Assembly (NCBI RefSeq): GCF_902833045.1
Contig: NZ_CADFDU010000004.1
Location: forward strand, 1-64,000
DNA from: Burkholderia sp. BCC0322
GTDB lineage: Bacteria; Pseudomonadota; Gammaproteobacteria; Burkholderiales; Burkholderiaceae
Direction of reading: 5' to 3'
DNA length: 64,000 nt
Positions 36,657 through 45,549 of this stretch are shown here, piece by piece. The position numbers and the translations under genes are program-made. Each line of letters starts with the position of its first letter. Position 1 is the stretch's first letter. The notes under the pieces were generated by a model, which had not been told where the DNA came from, made no database searches, and saw only the letters and a program-made list of their open reading frames with translations.

Positions 36657-37362
36657 TTACGCCCGCGGCATTTCGTCGAGCCGTTGCGCGGCGAACCGCA
36701 ATCCACCCGGGATGCGCTCCGCTACCCTCGCCGGAAAACCGGGAGGCAGCGCAGCTGCCGACCGATTCGATCACATGCGGCGTCATCGCGACGAGCCGCT
36801 CGACGATCGGCGTCGCAATATCGCCGAGCAGGCAGTATTCGGCCATCGCGGTGAAGTGCCGTCGCGTCATGTCGCGCATCCCATAGTGCTTGCGCTTGCC
36901 GTGCACGGCCATCGCGAGCTTCGCCTTGTGCCACGACCATGGGTTCCCGCCATCGCCTTCGACCGGCCAGATCGACATCACGTCGTAGAGCGGCGTGAGG
37001 CGGAAACGGCCGCCCGGCAGCAGGCGCAGGCCGAAGTTCTTCGCGTGCCCGTCCGGTGCCGCGAGCATCCAGAACACGACCAGGGCCGCGAACAGTGTGT
37101 CGAGATCCTCCCGCGCCGTTTCCGAACGGCGCAGAAGGCCGACCAGGTCAGGCACGCCGGGGCCGCCCTGCGATTCGTACTTCAGGTGCGGCGGCACGCC
37201 GAGCGCCTGGCAGAAGTCCTCCTGCGGCAAGCGCAACAGCCACCCGCCGTCACGATGCAACGTACGATCGAAACGCTCGACCGACAGCACCTTGTGCGCG
37301 CCGAAACGCACGATTTCCGTATGGGCGACCGGCAGACCGAATGAATTATTCCTGTGCGGCAT
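36657..37362 (-). pseudogene. HipA-family kinase, truncated and frameshifted
   Basis: Remnant of a HipA toxin-type Ser/Thr kinase. Visible parts are FGLPVAHTEIVRFGAHKVLS, VERFDRTLHRDGG, the catalytic loop AAPDGHAKNFGLRL and the metal-binding TPLYDVMSIWP, then HYGMRDMTRRHFTAMAEYC. The N-terminal ~200 residues are missing, with no hipB-like antitoxin upstream. Near 36748-36757 the frame shifts: the natural C-terminus (ALPPGFPARVAERIPGGLRF, ending DEMPRA) is found in another frame with a stop at 36657. It cannot make a normal kinase. Confidence 0.82.
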
Positions 37363-37488
37363 AAACGCAAAATATGCCTGACAGAGATAAAAACGCCTTT
37401 TTCACCTGCCCCCATGACCGCGCCCTCGACCCTATCGCCGCCCATCACCCCATAGTTTTTATCCGCTGGCGTGAATGATTTTGGCTTT

Positions 37489-37531
37489 GTTAGATAGATG
37501 ACATTGAATCATTCAATGACAACGATCTAAC
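37489..37531. promoter_or_regulatory. Composite dyad operator upstream of the RpiR operon
   Basis: Two nested inverted repeats share one centre at 37510. The inner pair is CATTGAA-TCA-TTCAATG (37502-37518). The outer pair is GTTAGAT (37489-37495) and ATCTAAC (37525-37531), each separated from the inner arms by six bases. All arms are perfect. It ends seven bases before the regulator ATG and is probably its own binding site. Confidence 0.65.
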
Positions 37532-37537
37532 AGACCG

Positions 37538-38425
37538 ATGACCTGCGCCTTCGCCCATACCGTCGAATCCCGCTTTGCCGAGCTGACGCCGACCGCGAAG
37601 CGCATCGCGAGCTACATGCTCGCGAACCTCGATCGGCTCGGCCTCGAAACCGCCGACCAGATCGCGCAGCAAACCGGCACCAGCGGCATTTCGGTCGGGC
37701 GTTTCCTGCGCAGCGTCGGCTACCGCAACCTCGACGACCTGAAACGCGAACTGCGCGGCGGCAGCGACCGCCCGTGGATGATCACCGACCGCCTCGACGA
37801 GTACCGCCGCGCCACCGCCACGCCAACGACCACCGGCGAGCGCGACGGCCATCGCGGCGACGGCACGCTCGCGTCGTCGCTCGAGCGCGAACTCGACGCG
37901 ATCCGCCACGTCTACCGGCTCGCCGAAGAACCGGTGTTCGCGCAGGTGGCCGACCGGATCGCCCAGGCAGACGCCGTGTTCATCCTCGGCATCCAGTCGA
38001 CGCGCGGTATCAGCAACGCGTTCAGCAGCTACCTCGAATACCTGCGCCCGCGCGTGTTCTACTCGGACGGCCAGTCAGGCTCGTACGTCGATTCGCTGAA
38101 CTCCGAATTCGAGCGGCCGTACTGCATCGTCACCGATACCCGCGCGTACTCGCGCAGCGCGCGCCGCTATTGCCAGGCGGCCGCCGAACGCGGCCAGCCG
38201 TTCGCGCTGGTCACCGATCTGTATTGCCCGTGGGCGCGCGAGTGGCCGGCCGACCTGCTGCAGGTGAAGACCGACGTCGGCCAGTTCTGGGATTCGCTCG
38301 CGCCGCTCACCTGCCTGTTCAACCTGCTGATCACCGCCGTGGTCGACCGCCTCGGTCCCGCGATCGACCGGCGCGTCGCGCGCAATCGCGAACTGCAGCG
38401 CACGTTCGACCAATTCGAATCCTGA
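37538..38425 (+). CDS. RpiR/MurR-family transcriptional regulator
   Basis: N-terminal HTH_6 domain (SRFAELTPTAKRIASYMLAN, TGTSGISVGRFLRSVGYRNL) and a C-terminal SIS sugar-isomerase-like domain (VFAQVADRIAQADAVFILGI, ending near LLITAVVDRLG), which usually senses phosphosugars. 295 aa. It starts a run of seven closely spaced co-directional genes for D-Ala-D-Ala hydrolysis and peptide import, so it probably controls all of them through the dyad just upstream. The effector may be a cell-wall amino sugar, by analogy with MurR. Confidence 0.9.
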   Translation: MTCAFAHTVESRFAELTPTAKRIASYMLANLDRLGLETADQIAQQTGTSGISVGRFLRSVGYRNLDDLKRELRGGSDRPWMITDRLDEYRRATATPTTTGERDGHRGDGTLASSLERELDAIRHVYRLAEEPVFAQVADRIAQADAVFILGIQSTRGISNAFSSYLEYLRPRVFYSDGQSGSYVDSLNSEFERPYCIVTDTRAYSRSARRYCQAAAERGQPFALVTDLYCPWAREWPADLLQVKTDVGQFWDSLAPLTCLFNLLITAVVDRLGPAIDRRVARNRELQRTFDQFES

Positions 38426-38441
38426 GCAAACCGGACCGCCG

Positions 38442-39005
38442 ATGAACCATTACCGCCTCGTCGAAATCACGCCCGCCACGCATCGCGTCGAGATCGATCT
38501 CGTCTACGCGACCGAGCGCAACCTGACCGGCAAGCCGATCTACCGCAACGCGCACTGTCTGCTGCTCGAGCCGGCCGAAGCCGCACTGCGCCGCGCGGTC
38601 GACGTGGCCGCGCAGGCCGGCTTCACGCTGCGCCTCTACGACGCGTATCGCCCGCCGCAAGCGCAGCAGGTGCTGTGGGAGTTCCTGCCGGATCCGAACT
38701 TCGTCGCCGATCTCGGCCGCGGGTCGAACCACAGCCGCGGCACCGCGCTGGACCTGACGCTCGTCGGCGCGAACGGCGAGCCGCTCGACATGGGCACCGG
38801 CTTCGACGAGATGGTGGCCGCGTCGGGCCATTTTCACGCGGGCTTGCCCGAGCACGTGCAACGCAACCGGCTGCTGCTGCTCGGCGTGATGCACGCGGCC
38901 GGCTTCGCGCATATCGACAGCGAGTGGTGGCACTACGAGCTGCCCGGTTCGCACGCGCTGCCGCCGATCGACAACGCGGCGAGCGGCCCGTGGCGCCTGA
39001 TGTGA
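38442..39005 (+). CDS. ddpX: D-alanyl-D-alanine dipeptidase (DdpX/VanX family)
   Basis: Zinc dipeptidase that splits D-Ala-D-Ala in the cytoplasm. The zinc motif SxHxxGxAxD is present (SNHSRGTALDLTL) as is the ExxH-type segment SEWWHYELPG with the base Glu and third ligand His. An Arg-containing YDAYRPPQAQQVLWEFLP matches the family. 187 aa, no signal peptide. It starts 16 bases after the regulator gene and precedes the importer, the same combination as E. coli ddpXABCDF. Confidence 0.93.
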   Translation: MNHYRLVEITPATHRVEIDLVYATERNLTGKPIYRNAHCLLLEPAEAALRRAVDVAAQAGFTLRLYDAYRPPQAQQVLWEFLPDPNFVADLGRGSNHSRGTALDLTLVGANGEPLDMGTGFDEMVAASGHFHAGLPEHVQRNRLLLLGVMHAAGFAHIDSEWWHYELPGSHALPPIDNAASGPWRLM

Positions 39006-39078
39006 CGACGCTGCACGCCCGCCCCCTTTTCATGCAGGTTCACGTTCAACGACTCAAACGACAGATGGAGAAGCGCCC

Positions 39079-40680
39079 ATGAAATTTCCGACCTCCCGGC
39101 TCGTCGCGGCGCTGGCCGCCGCGTCCCTGTTCGCCGCCGTTCCGCTTTCCACCGCCCGTGCGGAAACGCCGAAGGACATGTTCGTGATGGCCACGCTGCT
39201 CGACGAATTCACGACGCTCGATCCGGGCGAAATCTACGAGCTGGTGCCGGAGGAATACGTCGCGAACACGTACGACCGGCTCGTGCGCGTCGACCTGCGC
39301 GATCCGTCGAAATTCAACGGCGACGTCGCGCAGTCGTGGACCGTGAGCCCCGACGGGCTGACCTATACGTTCAAGCTGCGCTCGGGCCTCAAGTTCCATT
39401 CGGGCAACCCGCTGACGGCCGACGACGTCGCGTGGTCGATCCAGCGCACGGTGCTGCTCGACAAGGGCCCGGCCGCGGTGCTGACCGGCATCGGGCTCAC
39501 GAAGGCCAACGTCGCGGCGAACGTGAAGAAGCTGGACGACCAGACGGTGTCGATCACGACCGATCACAAGTACGCGCCGACCTTCGTGCTCAACGTGCTC
39601 GGCTCGTGGCCCGCGTCGGTGCTCGACAAGAAACTGCTGCTGTCGCACCAGCAGGGCAACGACTTCGGCAATGCGTGGCTGAAGACCAACGAGGCCGGCT
39701 CCGGTGCGTACAAGCTCGTCAAGTGGTCGCCCAGCGACAGCATCGTGCTGCAACGCTTCGACGGCTACCGGCTGCCGCTCGCGATGAAGCGCATCGTGCT
39801 GCGCCATGTGCCCGAAGCGGCGAGCCAGCGGCTGCTGCTGGAAAACGGCGACGTCGACGCGGCGCGCGACCTGAGCCCCGACGATCTCGCGTCGGTCGTG
39901 AAATCGGGCAAGGCGAAAGTCATGGCCTCGCCGCAGGCGACGCTGCTGTATCTCGGCCTGAACACGAAGAACGCGACGCTCGCGAAGCCCGACGTGCAGG
40001 AAGCGCTGAAGTGGCTGGTCGACTATGCGGGCATCCAGGCCAACGTCGTGAAGACGACGTACAAGGTGCACCAGACCTTCCTGCCCGAAGGCTTCCTCGG
40101 CACGCTGAATGCGAACCCGTACAAGCTCGACGTCGCGAAGGCGAAGGCGCTGCTCGCGAAGGCCGGCGTGCCGAACGGCTTCTCGGTGACGATGGACGTG
40201 CGCAACGACTATCCGTACACGGAGATCGCGCAGGCCGTGCAGGCGAACTTCGCGCAGGCGGGCGTCAAGGTGCAGCTGATCCCCGGCGACAACAAGCAGA
40301 CGCTCGCGAAATACCGCGCGCGCCAGCACGACATCTACATCGGCGAATGGTCGGCCGACTACATCGACCCGCACAGCAACGCGCAGGGTTTCGCATGGAA
40401 CCCCGACAACGCCGACAAGTCGAGCTACAAGATGCTGGCCTGGCGCAACAGCTGGGACATCCCGCAGCTCACGAAGGAGACCGACGCCGCGCTCGCCGAG
40501 CCGACCGCCGCGCAACGCGCGCAGCGGTACCAGGCGATGCAGAAGGAGATGCTCGCGCGCTCGCCGTTCGTGATCATGTTCGAGAAGGTCGCGCAGGTCG
40601 CGATGCGGCCCGGCGTGAGCGGGCTCGAAGTCGGGCCGATCAACGATCTCGTGTCGTACCGTCACCTGAAGAAGCAATAA
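39079..40680 (+). CDS. ABC transporter dipeptide-binding protein (DdpA-like)
   Basis: Periplasmic binding protein, SBP family 5, 533 aa, with signal peptide (RLVAALAAASLFAAVPLSTA, cleavage near ARA). Family blocks include EYVANTYDRLVRVDLRDPSK and LKFHSGNPLTADDVAWSIQR. It heads the transport part of the operon and presumably captures D-Ala-D-Ala or related cell-wall peptides. It is a close paralogue of the orphan binding protein at 29997. A purine-rich ribosome site (GGAGAAGC) precedes the ATG. Confidence 0.92.
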   Translation: MKFPTSRLVAALAAASLFAAVPLSTARAETPKDMFVMATLLDEFTTLDPGEIYELVPEEYVANTYDRLVRVDLRDPSKFNGDVAQSWTVSPDGLTYTFKLRSGLKFHSGNPLTADDVAWSIQRTVLLDKGPAAVLTGIGLTKANVAANVKKLDDQTVSITTDHKYAPTFVLNVLGSWPASVLDKKLLLSHQQGNDFGNAWLKTNEAGSGAYKLVKWSPSDSIVLQRFDGYRLPLAMKRIVLRHVPEAASQRLLLENGDVDAARDLSPDDLASVVKSGKAKVMASPQATLLYLGLNTKNATLAKPDVQEALKWLVDYAGIQANVVKTTYKVHQTFLPEGFLGTLNANPYKLDVAKAKALLAKAGVPNGFSVTMDVRNDYPYTEIAQAVQANFAQAGVKVQLIPGDNKQTLAKYRARQHDIYIGEWSADYIDPHSNAQGFAWNPDNADKSSYKMLAWRNSWDIPQLTKETDAALAEPTAAQRAQRYQAMQKEMLARSPFVIMFEKVAQVAMRPGVSGLEVGPINDLVSYRHLKKQ

Positions 40681-40690
40681 GGTTCGCCGC

Positions 40691-41761
40691 ATGTCGACTC
40701 CCGCCTCCTCCCTCGAAGCACTGCGCACGCTGCCCGCGCGGCGCCCGGCCGTACGCTGGGCGTTGCGTGTGCTGCGCTGGGCGCTCACCCTCGCCGTCAC
40801 GTTCGCGGGGCTGCTCGCACTGACGTTCGTGATCGGCCGCAAGGTGCCGATCGATCCCGTCCTCGCGATCCTCGGCGATCGCGCGTCGGCCGACGCGTAC
40901 GCGGCCGAGCGCATCGCACTCGGCCTCGACAAGCCGCTCGTCACGCAGTTCCTGATCTACGCGCGCGACGTGCTGCACGGCAATCTCGGCATGTCGCTGC
41001 TGACGTCGAACCCCGTGCTCGACGACATCAGGCGCGTGTTCCCCGCCACGCTCGAACTCGCGACGATCGCGACGCTGATCGGCATCGCGATCGGCGTGCC
41101 GCTCGGCGTCGCGGCCGCGGTGAAGCACAACCGGCCGATCGACCACATCGCACGCTTCGTCGGCCTGATCGGCAATTCGGTGCCGGTGTTCTGGCTCGGG
41201 CTGATGGGGCTGCTGCTGTTCTATGCGCGGCTGCACTGGGTCGGCGGCCCGGGCCGGCTCGATCCCGTGTACGACGGGATGGTCGATCCGCGCACGGGCA
41301 GCCTGCTGATCGACGCGGCGCTTGCCGGCGAGTGGGACGTGTTCCGCAACGCGGTGTCGCACATCGCGTTGCCGGCCACGATCCTCGGCTACTACTCGGT
41401 CGCGTACCTGAGCCGGATGACGCGCTCGTTCATGCTCGACCAGCTGAGCCAGGAATACATCGTCACCGCGCGCGCGAAGGGCTTGTCGGAACGGCGCGTG
41501 ATCTGGCGGCATGCATTCGGCAACATCATGGTGCCGCTGCTCACCGTGATCGCGCTCACGTACAGCAACCTGCTCGAAGGCTCAGTGCTGACCGAGATCG
41601 TATTCGCGTGGCCGGGGCTCGGCTCGTACCTGACCGGCGCGCTCCTGAACGCCGACATGAACGCCGTGCTCGGCGCGACGCTCGTGATCGGCGTGATGTT
41701 CATCACCGTCAACCTGCTGACCGACGCGCTGTACCGCGTGTTCGATCCGCGTGCGCGCTGA
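40691..41761 (+). CDS. ABC transporter permease (DppB/DdpB-like)
   Basis: Inner-membrane permease with a first helix near residues 33-53, a periplasmic loop containing the AAERIALGLDKPLVTQFLIY pattern and the cytoplasmic EAA loop (ARAKGLSERRVIWRHAFGNI). 356 aa. It starts 10 bases after the binding protein gene. Pairs with the following DppC-like permease. Confidence 0.92.
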   Translation: MSTPASSLEALRTLPARRPAVRWALRVLRWALTLAVTFAGLLALTFVIGRKVPIDPVLAILGDRASADAYAAERIALGLDKPLVTQFLIYARDVLHGNLGMSLLTSNPVLDDIRRVFPATLELATIATLIGIAIGVPLGVAAAVKHNRPIDHIARFVGLIGNSVPVFWLGLMGLLLFYARLHWVGGPGRLDPVYDGMVDPRTGSLLIDAALAGEWDVFRNAVSHIALPATILGYYSVAYLSRMTRSFMLDQLSQEYIVTARAKGLSERRVIWRHAFGNIMVPLLTVIALTYSNLLEGSVLTEIVFAWPGLGSYLTGALLNADMNAVLGATLVIGVMFITVNLLTDALYRVFDPRAR

Positions 41762-41827
41762 GGGCCGCTTCGACATGACCGTTTCCATCCTGCTTCCTTC
41801 ACCGTCCATGCCGAAGGCCATCCGACC

Positions 41828-42742
41828 ATGAATGCCGCCCCTCTCACGCTGCGCGCGTGGCTGCTGTCCGACGCGCCCGCGTCGCGCTCGCAGGCCGCTC
41901 TCGGCCTCGCTTACCGCCGCTGGCGCCGTTTCGCGGTCAATCCGCTCAACCTGTTCGGGCTCGCGATCCTGGTGACGCTGATCGTCGTCGCGATCGTCGG
42001 CCCGCTGATCATGCCGCACGATCCGCTGCGCCAGGTGCTGTCCGACCGGCTGCTGCCGCCCGGCTCGCCGTCGCACTGGCTCGGCACCGACCAGCTCGGG
42101 CGCGACATCCTCTCGCGGCTGATCGCAGGTTCCCGCCTCACGCTCGGCATCGCGCTGCTCGTCGTCGTGATCGTCGTGCCGATCGGCCTCGCGATCGGCA
42201 CGACGGCCGGCTATTGCGGCGGCTTCGTCGACAGCGTGCTGATGCGCATCACCGACATCGCGCTCGCGTTTCCGAAGATCGTGCTCGCACTCGCGTTCGC
42301 GGCCGCGCTCGGGCCCGGTGTGATCAACGCGGTCGTCGCGATCTCGATCACCGCGTGGCCCGCGTATGCGCGGCTCGCGCGCGCGGAGACGATCCGCATC
42401 GCGCAGGCCGACTTCATCCACGCCGCGCGGCTGCAAGGCGCGTCGGGCCCGCGCATCCTGCTGCGCTACATCATGCCGCTGTGCATGTCGTCGGTGATCG
42501 TGCGCGCGACGCTCGACATGGCCGGCATCATCCTGACCGTCGCGGGCCTCGGCTTTCTCGGCCTCGGCGCGCAGCCGCCGAGCCCCGAGTGGGGCTTCAT
42601 GGTCGCGTCGGGCCGCAACGTGCTGCTCGACGCGTGGTGGGTCGCGACGCTGCCCGGCATCGCGATCCTGCTCGTGAGCCTCGCGTTCAACCTGCTCGGC
42701 GACGGGCTGCGCGACGTCTTCGATCCCCGCCATGGAGCATGA
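41828..42742 (+). CDS. ABC transporter permease (DppC/DdpC-like)
   Basis: Second permease, 304 aa, with the OppC-type N-terminus (RFAVNPLNLFGLAILVTLIV), the signature SHWLGTDQLGRDILSRLIAG and the EAA loop (AARLQGASGPRILLRYIMPL). Its 3' end overlaps the start of the ATPase gene. It follows the DppB gene after 66 bases. Confidence 0.93.
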   Translation: MNAAPLTLRAWLLSDAPASRSQAALGLAYRRWRRFAVNPLNLFGLAILVTLIVVAIVGPLIMPHDPLRQVLSDRLLPPGSPSHWLGTDQLGRDILSRLIAGSRLTLGIALLVVVIVVPIGLAIGTTAGYCGGFVDSVLMRITDIALAFPKIVLALAFAAALGPGVINAVVAISITAWPAYARLARAETIRIAQADFIHAARLQGASGPRILLRYIMPLCMSSVIVRATLDMAGIILTVAGLGFLGLGAQPPSPEWGFMVASGRNVLLDAWWVATLPGIAILLVSLAFNLLGDGLRDVFDPRHGA

Positions 42743-43658
42743 CATGCCGATGAACTCCTCCCCCGCACCCGCGCCGCTCTGCGAGATCGACGGCCTGAAA
42801 ATCGGCTTTCGCGGGCACGACGGCGTCGTCATCGACGCGGTGCGCGACCTGTCGCTGACGCTCGCGCCCGGCGAACGGCTCGGCATCGTCGGCGAATCGG
42901 GCTCCGGCAAATCGCTGACGGGCCGCGCGCTGCTCGGCCTGCTGCCCGACGCCGCGCGCTGGTCGGCCCGCACGATGCGCTTCGCGGGCCACGACCTGCT
43001 CGCGATGTCGCCGGGCGAACGCCGGCGGCTGTGCGGCAGCCAGATGGGGATGATCCTGCAGGATCCGAAGTATTCGCTGAACCCGGTCATGACCGTCGCG
43101 CAGCAGATGGGCGAAGCGTTCCGGCGGCACGAGCCGGGCTTGCGAGGCCGCGCGCTGCGCGAGCGGATCGTCGACGCGCTCGCGGCCGTGCAGATCCGCG
43201 ACCCGGCGCGTGTCGCCGATGCGTATCCGCACGAGCTGTCGGGCGGCATGGGCCAGCGCGTGATGATCGCGATGATGGTGTCGACCGGCCCGCGCCTGCT
43301 GATCGCCGACGAGCCGACCTCCGCGCTCGACGTCGCGGTGTCGATGCAGGTGCTCGCGGTGCTCGACGCGATGATCGCGCGGCACAACACGGGCCTGATG
43401 TTCGTCAGCCACGACCTGCCGCTCGTGATGTCGTTCTGCGATCGCGTCGCGGTGATGTACGCGGGGCGCGTGGTCGAAACCTGCGCCGCGCGCGACCTGC
43501 GCGATGCGACGCATCCCTATACGCGCGGGCTGCTCGCGGCGAACCCGCCGCTCGCGAACCCGCCCGACGAACTGCCGGTACTGCGGCGCGATCCGGCGTG
43601 GCTCGACGCCGCTGCGCCCGCGCCGACCGCTCACCTACCGAAGGAGGCCGCACGATGA
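42732..43658 (+). CDS. ABC transporter ATP-binding protein (DppD/DdpD-like)
   Basis: ATPase with Walker A (GESGSGKS), Q-loop (MGMILQDPKYSLNPVMTV), signature LSGGMGQRVMIAMM and Walker B (LLIADEPTSALD), plus the peptide-importer C-terminal extension (YTRGLLAANPPLANPPDELP). It is 308 aa from the ATG at 42732, which overlaps the permease gene by 11 bases; ATGs at 42744 and 42750 are alternatives. The conserved Cys cluster of some OppD/DppD tails was not seen. Confidence 0.92.
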   Translation: MEHDMPMNSSPAPAPLCEIDGLKIGFRGHDGVVIDAVRDLSLTLAPGERLGIVGESGSGKSLTGRALLGLLPDAARWSARTMRFAGHDLLAMSPGERRRLCGSQMGMILQDPKYSLNPVMTVAQQMGEAFRRHEPGLRGRALRERIVDALAAVQIRDPARVADAYPHELSGGMGQRVMIAMMVSTGPRLLIADEPTSALDVAVSMQVLAVLDAMIARHNTGLMFVSHDLPLVMSFCDRVAVMYAGRVVETCAARDLRDATHPYTRGLLAANPPLANPPDELPVLRRDPAWLDAAAPAPTAHLPKEAAR

Positions 43659-44431
43659 TCGACGTCGATCACGCATCGATCCGTTTCCCGACCCGCACGG
43701 GTCACGTCGACGCCGTGCGCGACGCAAGCTTCGCGGTCCGCGACGGCGAAGTGTTCGGGCTCGTCGGCGAATCGGGTTCCGGCAAGTCGACGCTGCTGCG
43801 CGCGCTGACGGGGCTCGTGCCGCTCGCGTCCGGCAGCCTGTCGATCGACGGACGGCCGGTGGGCGGCACGCCCGATCGCGCCTTTCGCCGTCACGTGCAG
43901 ATGGTGTTCCAGGATCCGTACGCGTCGCTGCATCCGCGTTTCACGGTCGACCAGACGCTACGCGAGCCGCTGTCGATCCATGCGATCGGCGACGCCGACA
44001 CGCGGATCGCCCGCGCGCTGGCCGAGGTCGGTCTCGGCCCCGCGTTCCGGTTCCGCTATCCGCACCAGTTGTCGGGCGGCCAGCGGCAGCGCGTCGCGAT
44101 CGCACGCGCGCTGATCGTCGAGCCGCGCGTGCTGCTGCTCGACGAGCCGACGTCCGCGCTCGACGTGTCGGTACAGGCCGAGATCCTGAACCTGCTGCGC
44201 CGCCTGCATCGCGAACGCAACCTGACGATGATCCTCGTCAGCCACAACCTCGCGGTGATCGGCTTCCTGTGCCAGCGCGTCGCGGTGATGCAGCACGGCG
44301 CGATCGTCGAGCAGTTGCGGATCGAGGACGTGCGCGCCGGGCAGGTTGCACGCGACTACACGCGCACGCTGCTGAACGCGACCGAAGGCTACCGTCGTCT
44401 CGACCCGGTGGCGGGCGCGCCGGCAGGCTGA
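43655..44431 (+). CDS. ABC transporter ATP-binding protein (DppF/DdpF-like)
   Basis: Second ATPase, 258 aa, with Walker A (GESGSGKST), Q-loop MVFQDPYASLHPRFTV, signature LSGGQRQRVAIARAL and Walker B VLLLDEPTSALD. The ATG at 43655 overlaps the previous stop by four bases and follows AAGGAGG. It completes the importer. A C-terminal tail (YTRTLLNATEGYRRLD) is typical. Confidence 0.93.
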   Translation: MIDVDHASIRFPTRTGHVDAVRDASFAVRDGEVFGLVGESGSGKSTLLRALTGLVPLASGSLSIDGRPVGGTPDRAFRRHVQMVFQDPYASLHPRFTVDQTLREPLSIHAIGDADTRIARALAEVGLGPAFRFRYPHQLSGGQRQRVAIARALIVEPRVLLLDEPTSALDVSVQAEILNLLRRLHRERNLTMILVSHNLAVIGFLCQRVAVMQHGAIVEQLRIEDVRAGQVARDYTRTLLNATEGYRRLDPVAGAPAG

Positions 44432-44559
44432 CATCTGCGCGCCGCACCGGCATGCGATACTCGGCGCGCCACGCAACGGCCCGCGGCCCATGGAACCCTG
44501 GCGCGCCGCACGGGTCAATTTCGTTTCGTCAACAGCTCAACCGCAATAGGGAGGCGTTC

Positions 44560-44814
44560 ATGCTGCAATTCATCGAAACCCTGGTCGTCGGGCTCATCGT
44601 CGGCCTCCTCGCCCGCGCACTCAAGCCCGGCGACGACAAGATGGGCATCCTGATGACCACCGTGCTCGGCATCGTCGGTTCGCTGGTCGCCGGCTACGTC
44701 GGCCGCGCCGCCGGCTGGTACGCACCGGGCCAGGGCGCGGGCTGGATCGCGTCGATCATCGGCGCAATCGTGCTGCTCGTGATCGTCGGCGCGGTACGCA
44801 AGCGCGCGAACTGA
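44560..44814 (+). CDS. GlsB/YeaQ/YmgE-family stress membrane protein
   Basis: 84-aa protein with three hydrophobic glycine-rich segments (ETLVVGLIVGLLARALKPGD, TTVLGIVGSLVAGYVGRAAG, WIASIIGAIVLLVIVGAVRK), the transglycosylase-associated protein pattern. The family is induced by stress in several bacteria; its function is unclear. A good ribosome site (AGGGAGG) precedes the ATG. A strong terminator follows. Confidence 0.9.
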   Translation: MLQFIETLVVGLIVGLLARALKPGDDKMGILMTTVLGIVGSLVAGYVGRAAGWYAPGQGAGWIASIIGAIVLLVIVGAVRKRAN

Positions 44815-44837
44815 ACGTCGCACCTTCGGCTCCAACG

Positions 44838-44874
44838 CAAGACGGCCGCTCATCTCGAGCGGCCGTCTTGCTTT
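44838..44874 (+). terminator. Intrinsic terminator
   Basis: Perfect 13-base stem CAAGACGGCCGCT / AGCGGCCGTCTTG around a seven-base loop, followed by CTTTCC. It is symmetric enough to work in both directions. Confidence 0.75.
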
Positions 44875-45145
44875 CCGGGCGGCGCAAGGCCGTTGCCCAC
44901 ACAACGGTCACGACGACCGTTCGTCCTTCGATCTTATGCCACCCGGCATTTCCCTGACTTGCGGTTGCACAGATTCGGCCTACATTGGTTTAAGCAATAC
45001 GCAATCGTTTGCCGATTGCCATTATTTCGATTTTTTTCATTCAAGAGGTCCGATGGTTTTGCCGTTTACGCATACAGCATCGCAGCGTTGACGGACTGCC
45101 ACCCGAGCGGCCACGCTGCGACGCGCTTCCTCTCTGGAGCCTGTC

Positions 45146-45481
45146 ATGAAGCATCGCCTGTTCGCCGCCTCGTTCGTCCTGGCTGCCTCGCTTCTGGCCA
45201 CGTCCTCATCGTTTGCCGCCGGCGCGTCCGGCATCATCTCCTTTTCCGGCATGATCGTCGAGCCGCCCTGCTCGTTCGCGGTCGATACGGCCGATCTCGC
45301 CCGCGGGCAAGTACGCCCCGACTGTCCGCGCCCGGCAAGCGGCCAGATCGCGTTCGTCGACGCGGCAAGCCAGCAGGCCATCAAGACCACGACCTTTACT
45401 CAGGCCTCGCGCGCAATCGTTTTACCGAACCGTCCCGGCAACCACCAGGCGCCGATGATCGCCGTCGTGACCTACCAGTAA
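45146..45481 (+). CDS. Small exported protein, fimbrial-subunit-like
   Basis: 111 residues with a signal peptide (KHRLFAASFVLAASLLATSS, cut after SFA). The mature start GASGIISFSGMIVEPPCSFA followed by a second Cys in RPDCPRPASG resembles the N-terminal strand and disulphide of type 1 pilus subunits, but the rest is too short for a full pilin. It might be a stand-alone domain with a disulphide. No pilus assembly genes are nearby. Function unknown. Confidence 0.7.
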   Translation: MKHRLFAASFVLAASLLATSSSFAAGASGIISFSGMIVEPPCSFAVDTADLARGQVRPDCPRPASGQIAFVDAASQQAIKTTTFTQASRAIVLPNRPGNHQAPMIAVVTYQ

Positions 45482-45549
45482 AGCCGCCCGCCGGCGCGAC
45501 GCCCGACGGGTGCCGCGCGCCGGTTCGGCGCACATGCGCGCTTCGCCGG

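Noticed and set aside
36657-37362. Functional HipBA toxin-antitoxin system
   Set aside because: No hipB gene, no HipA N-terminal domain and a frameshifted C-terminus.
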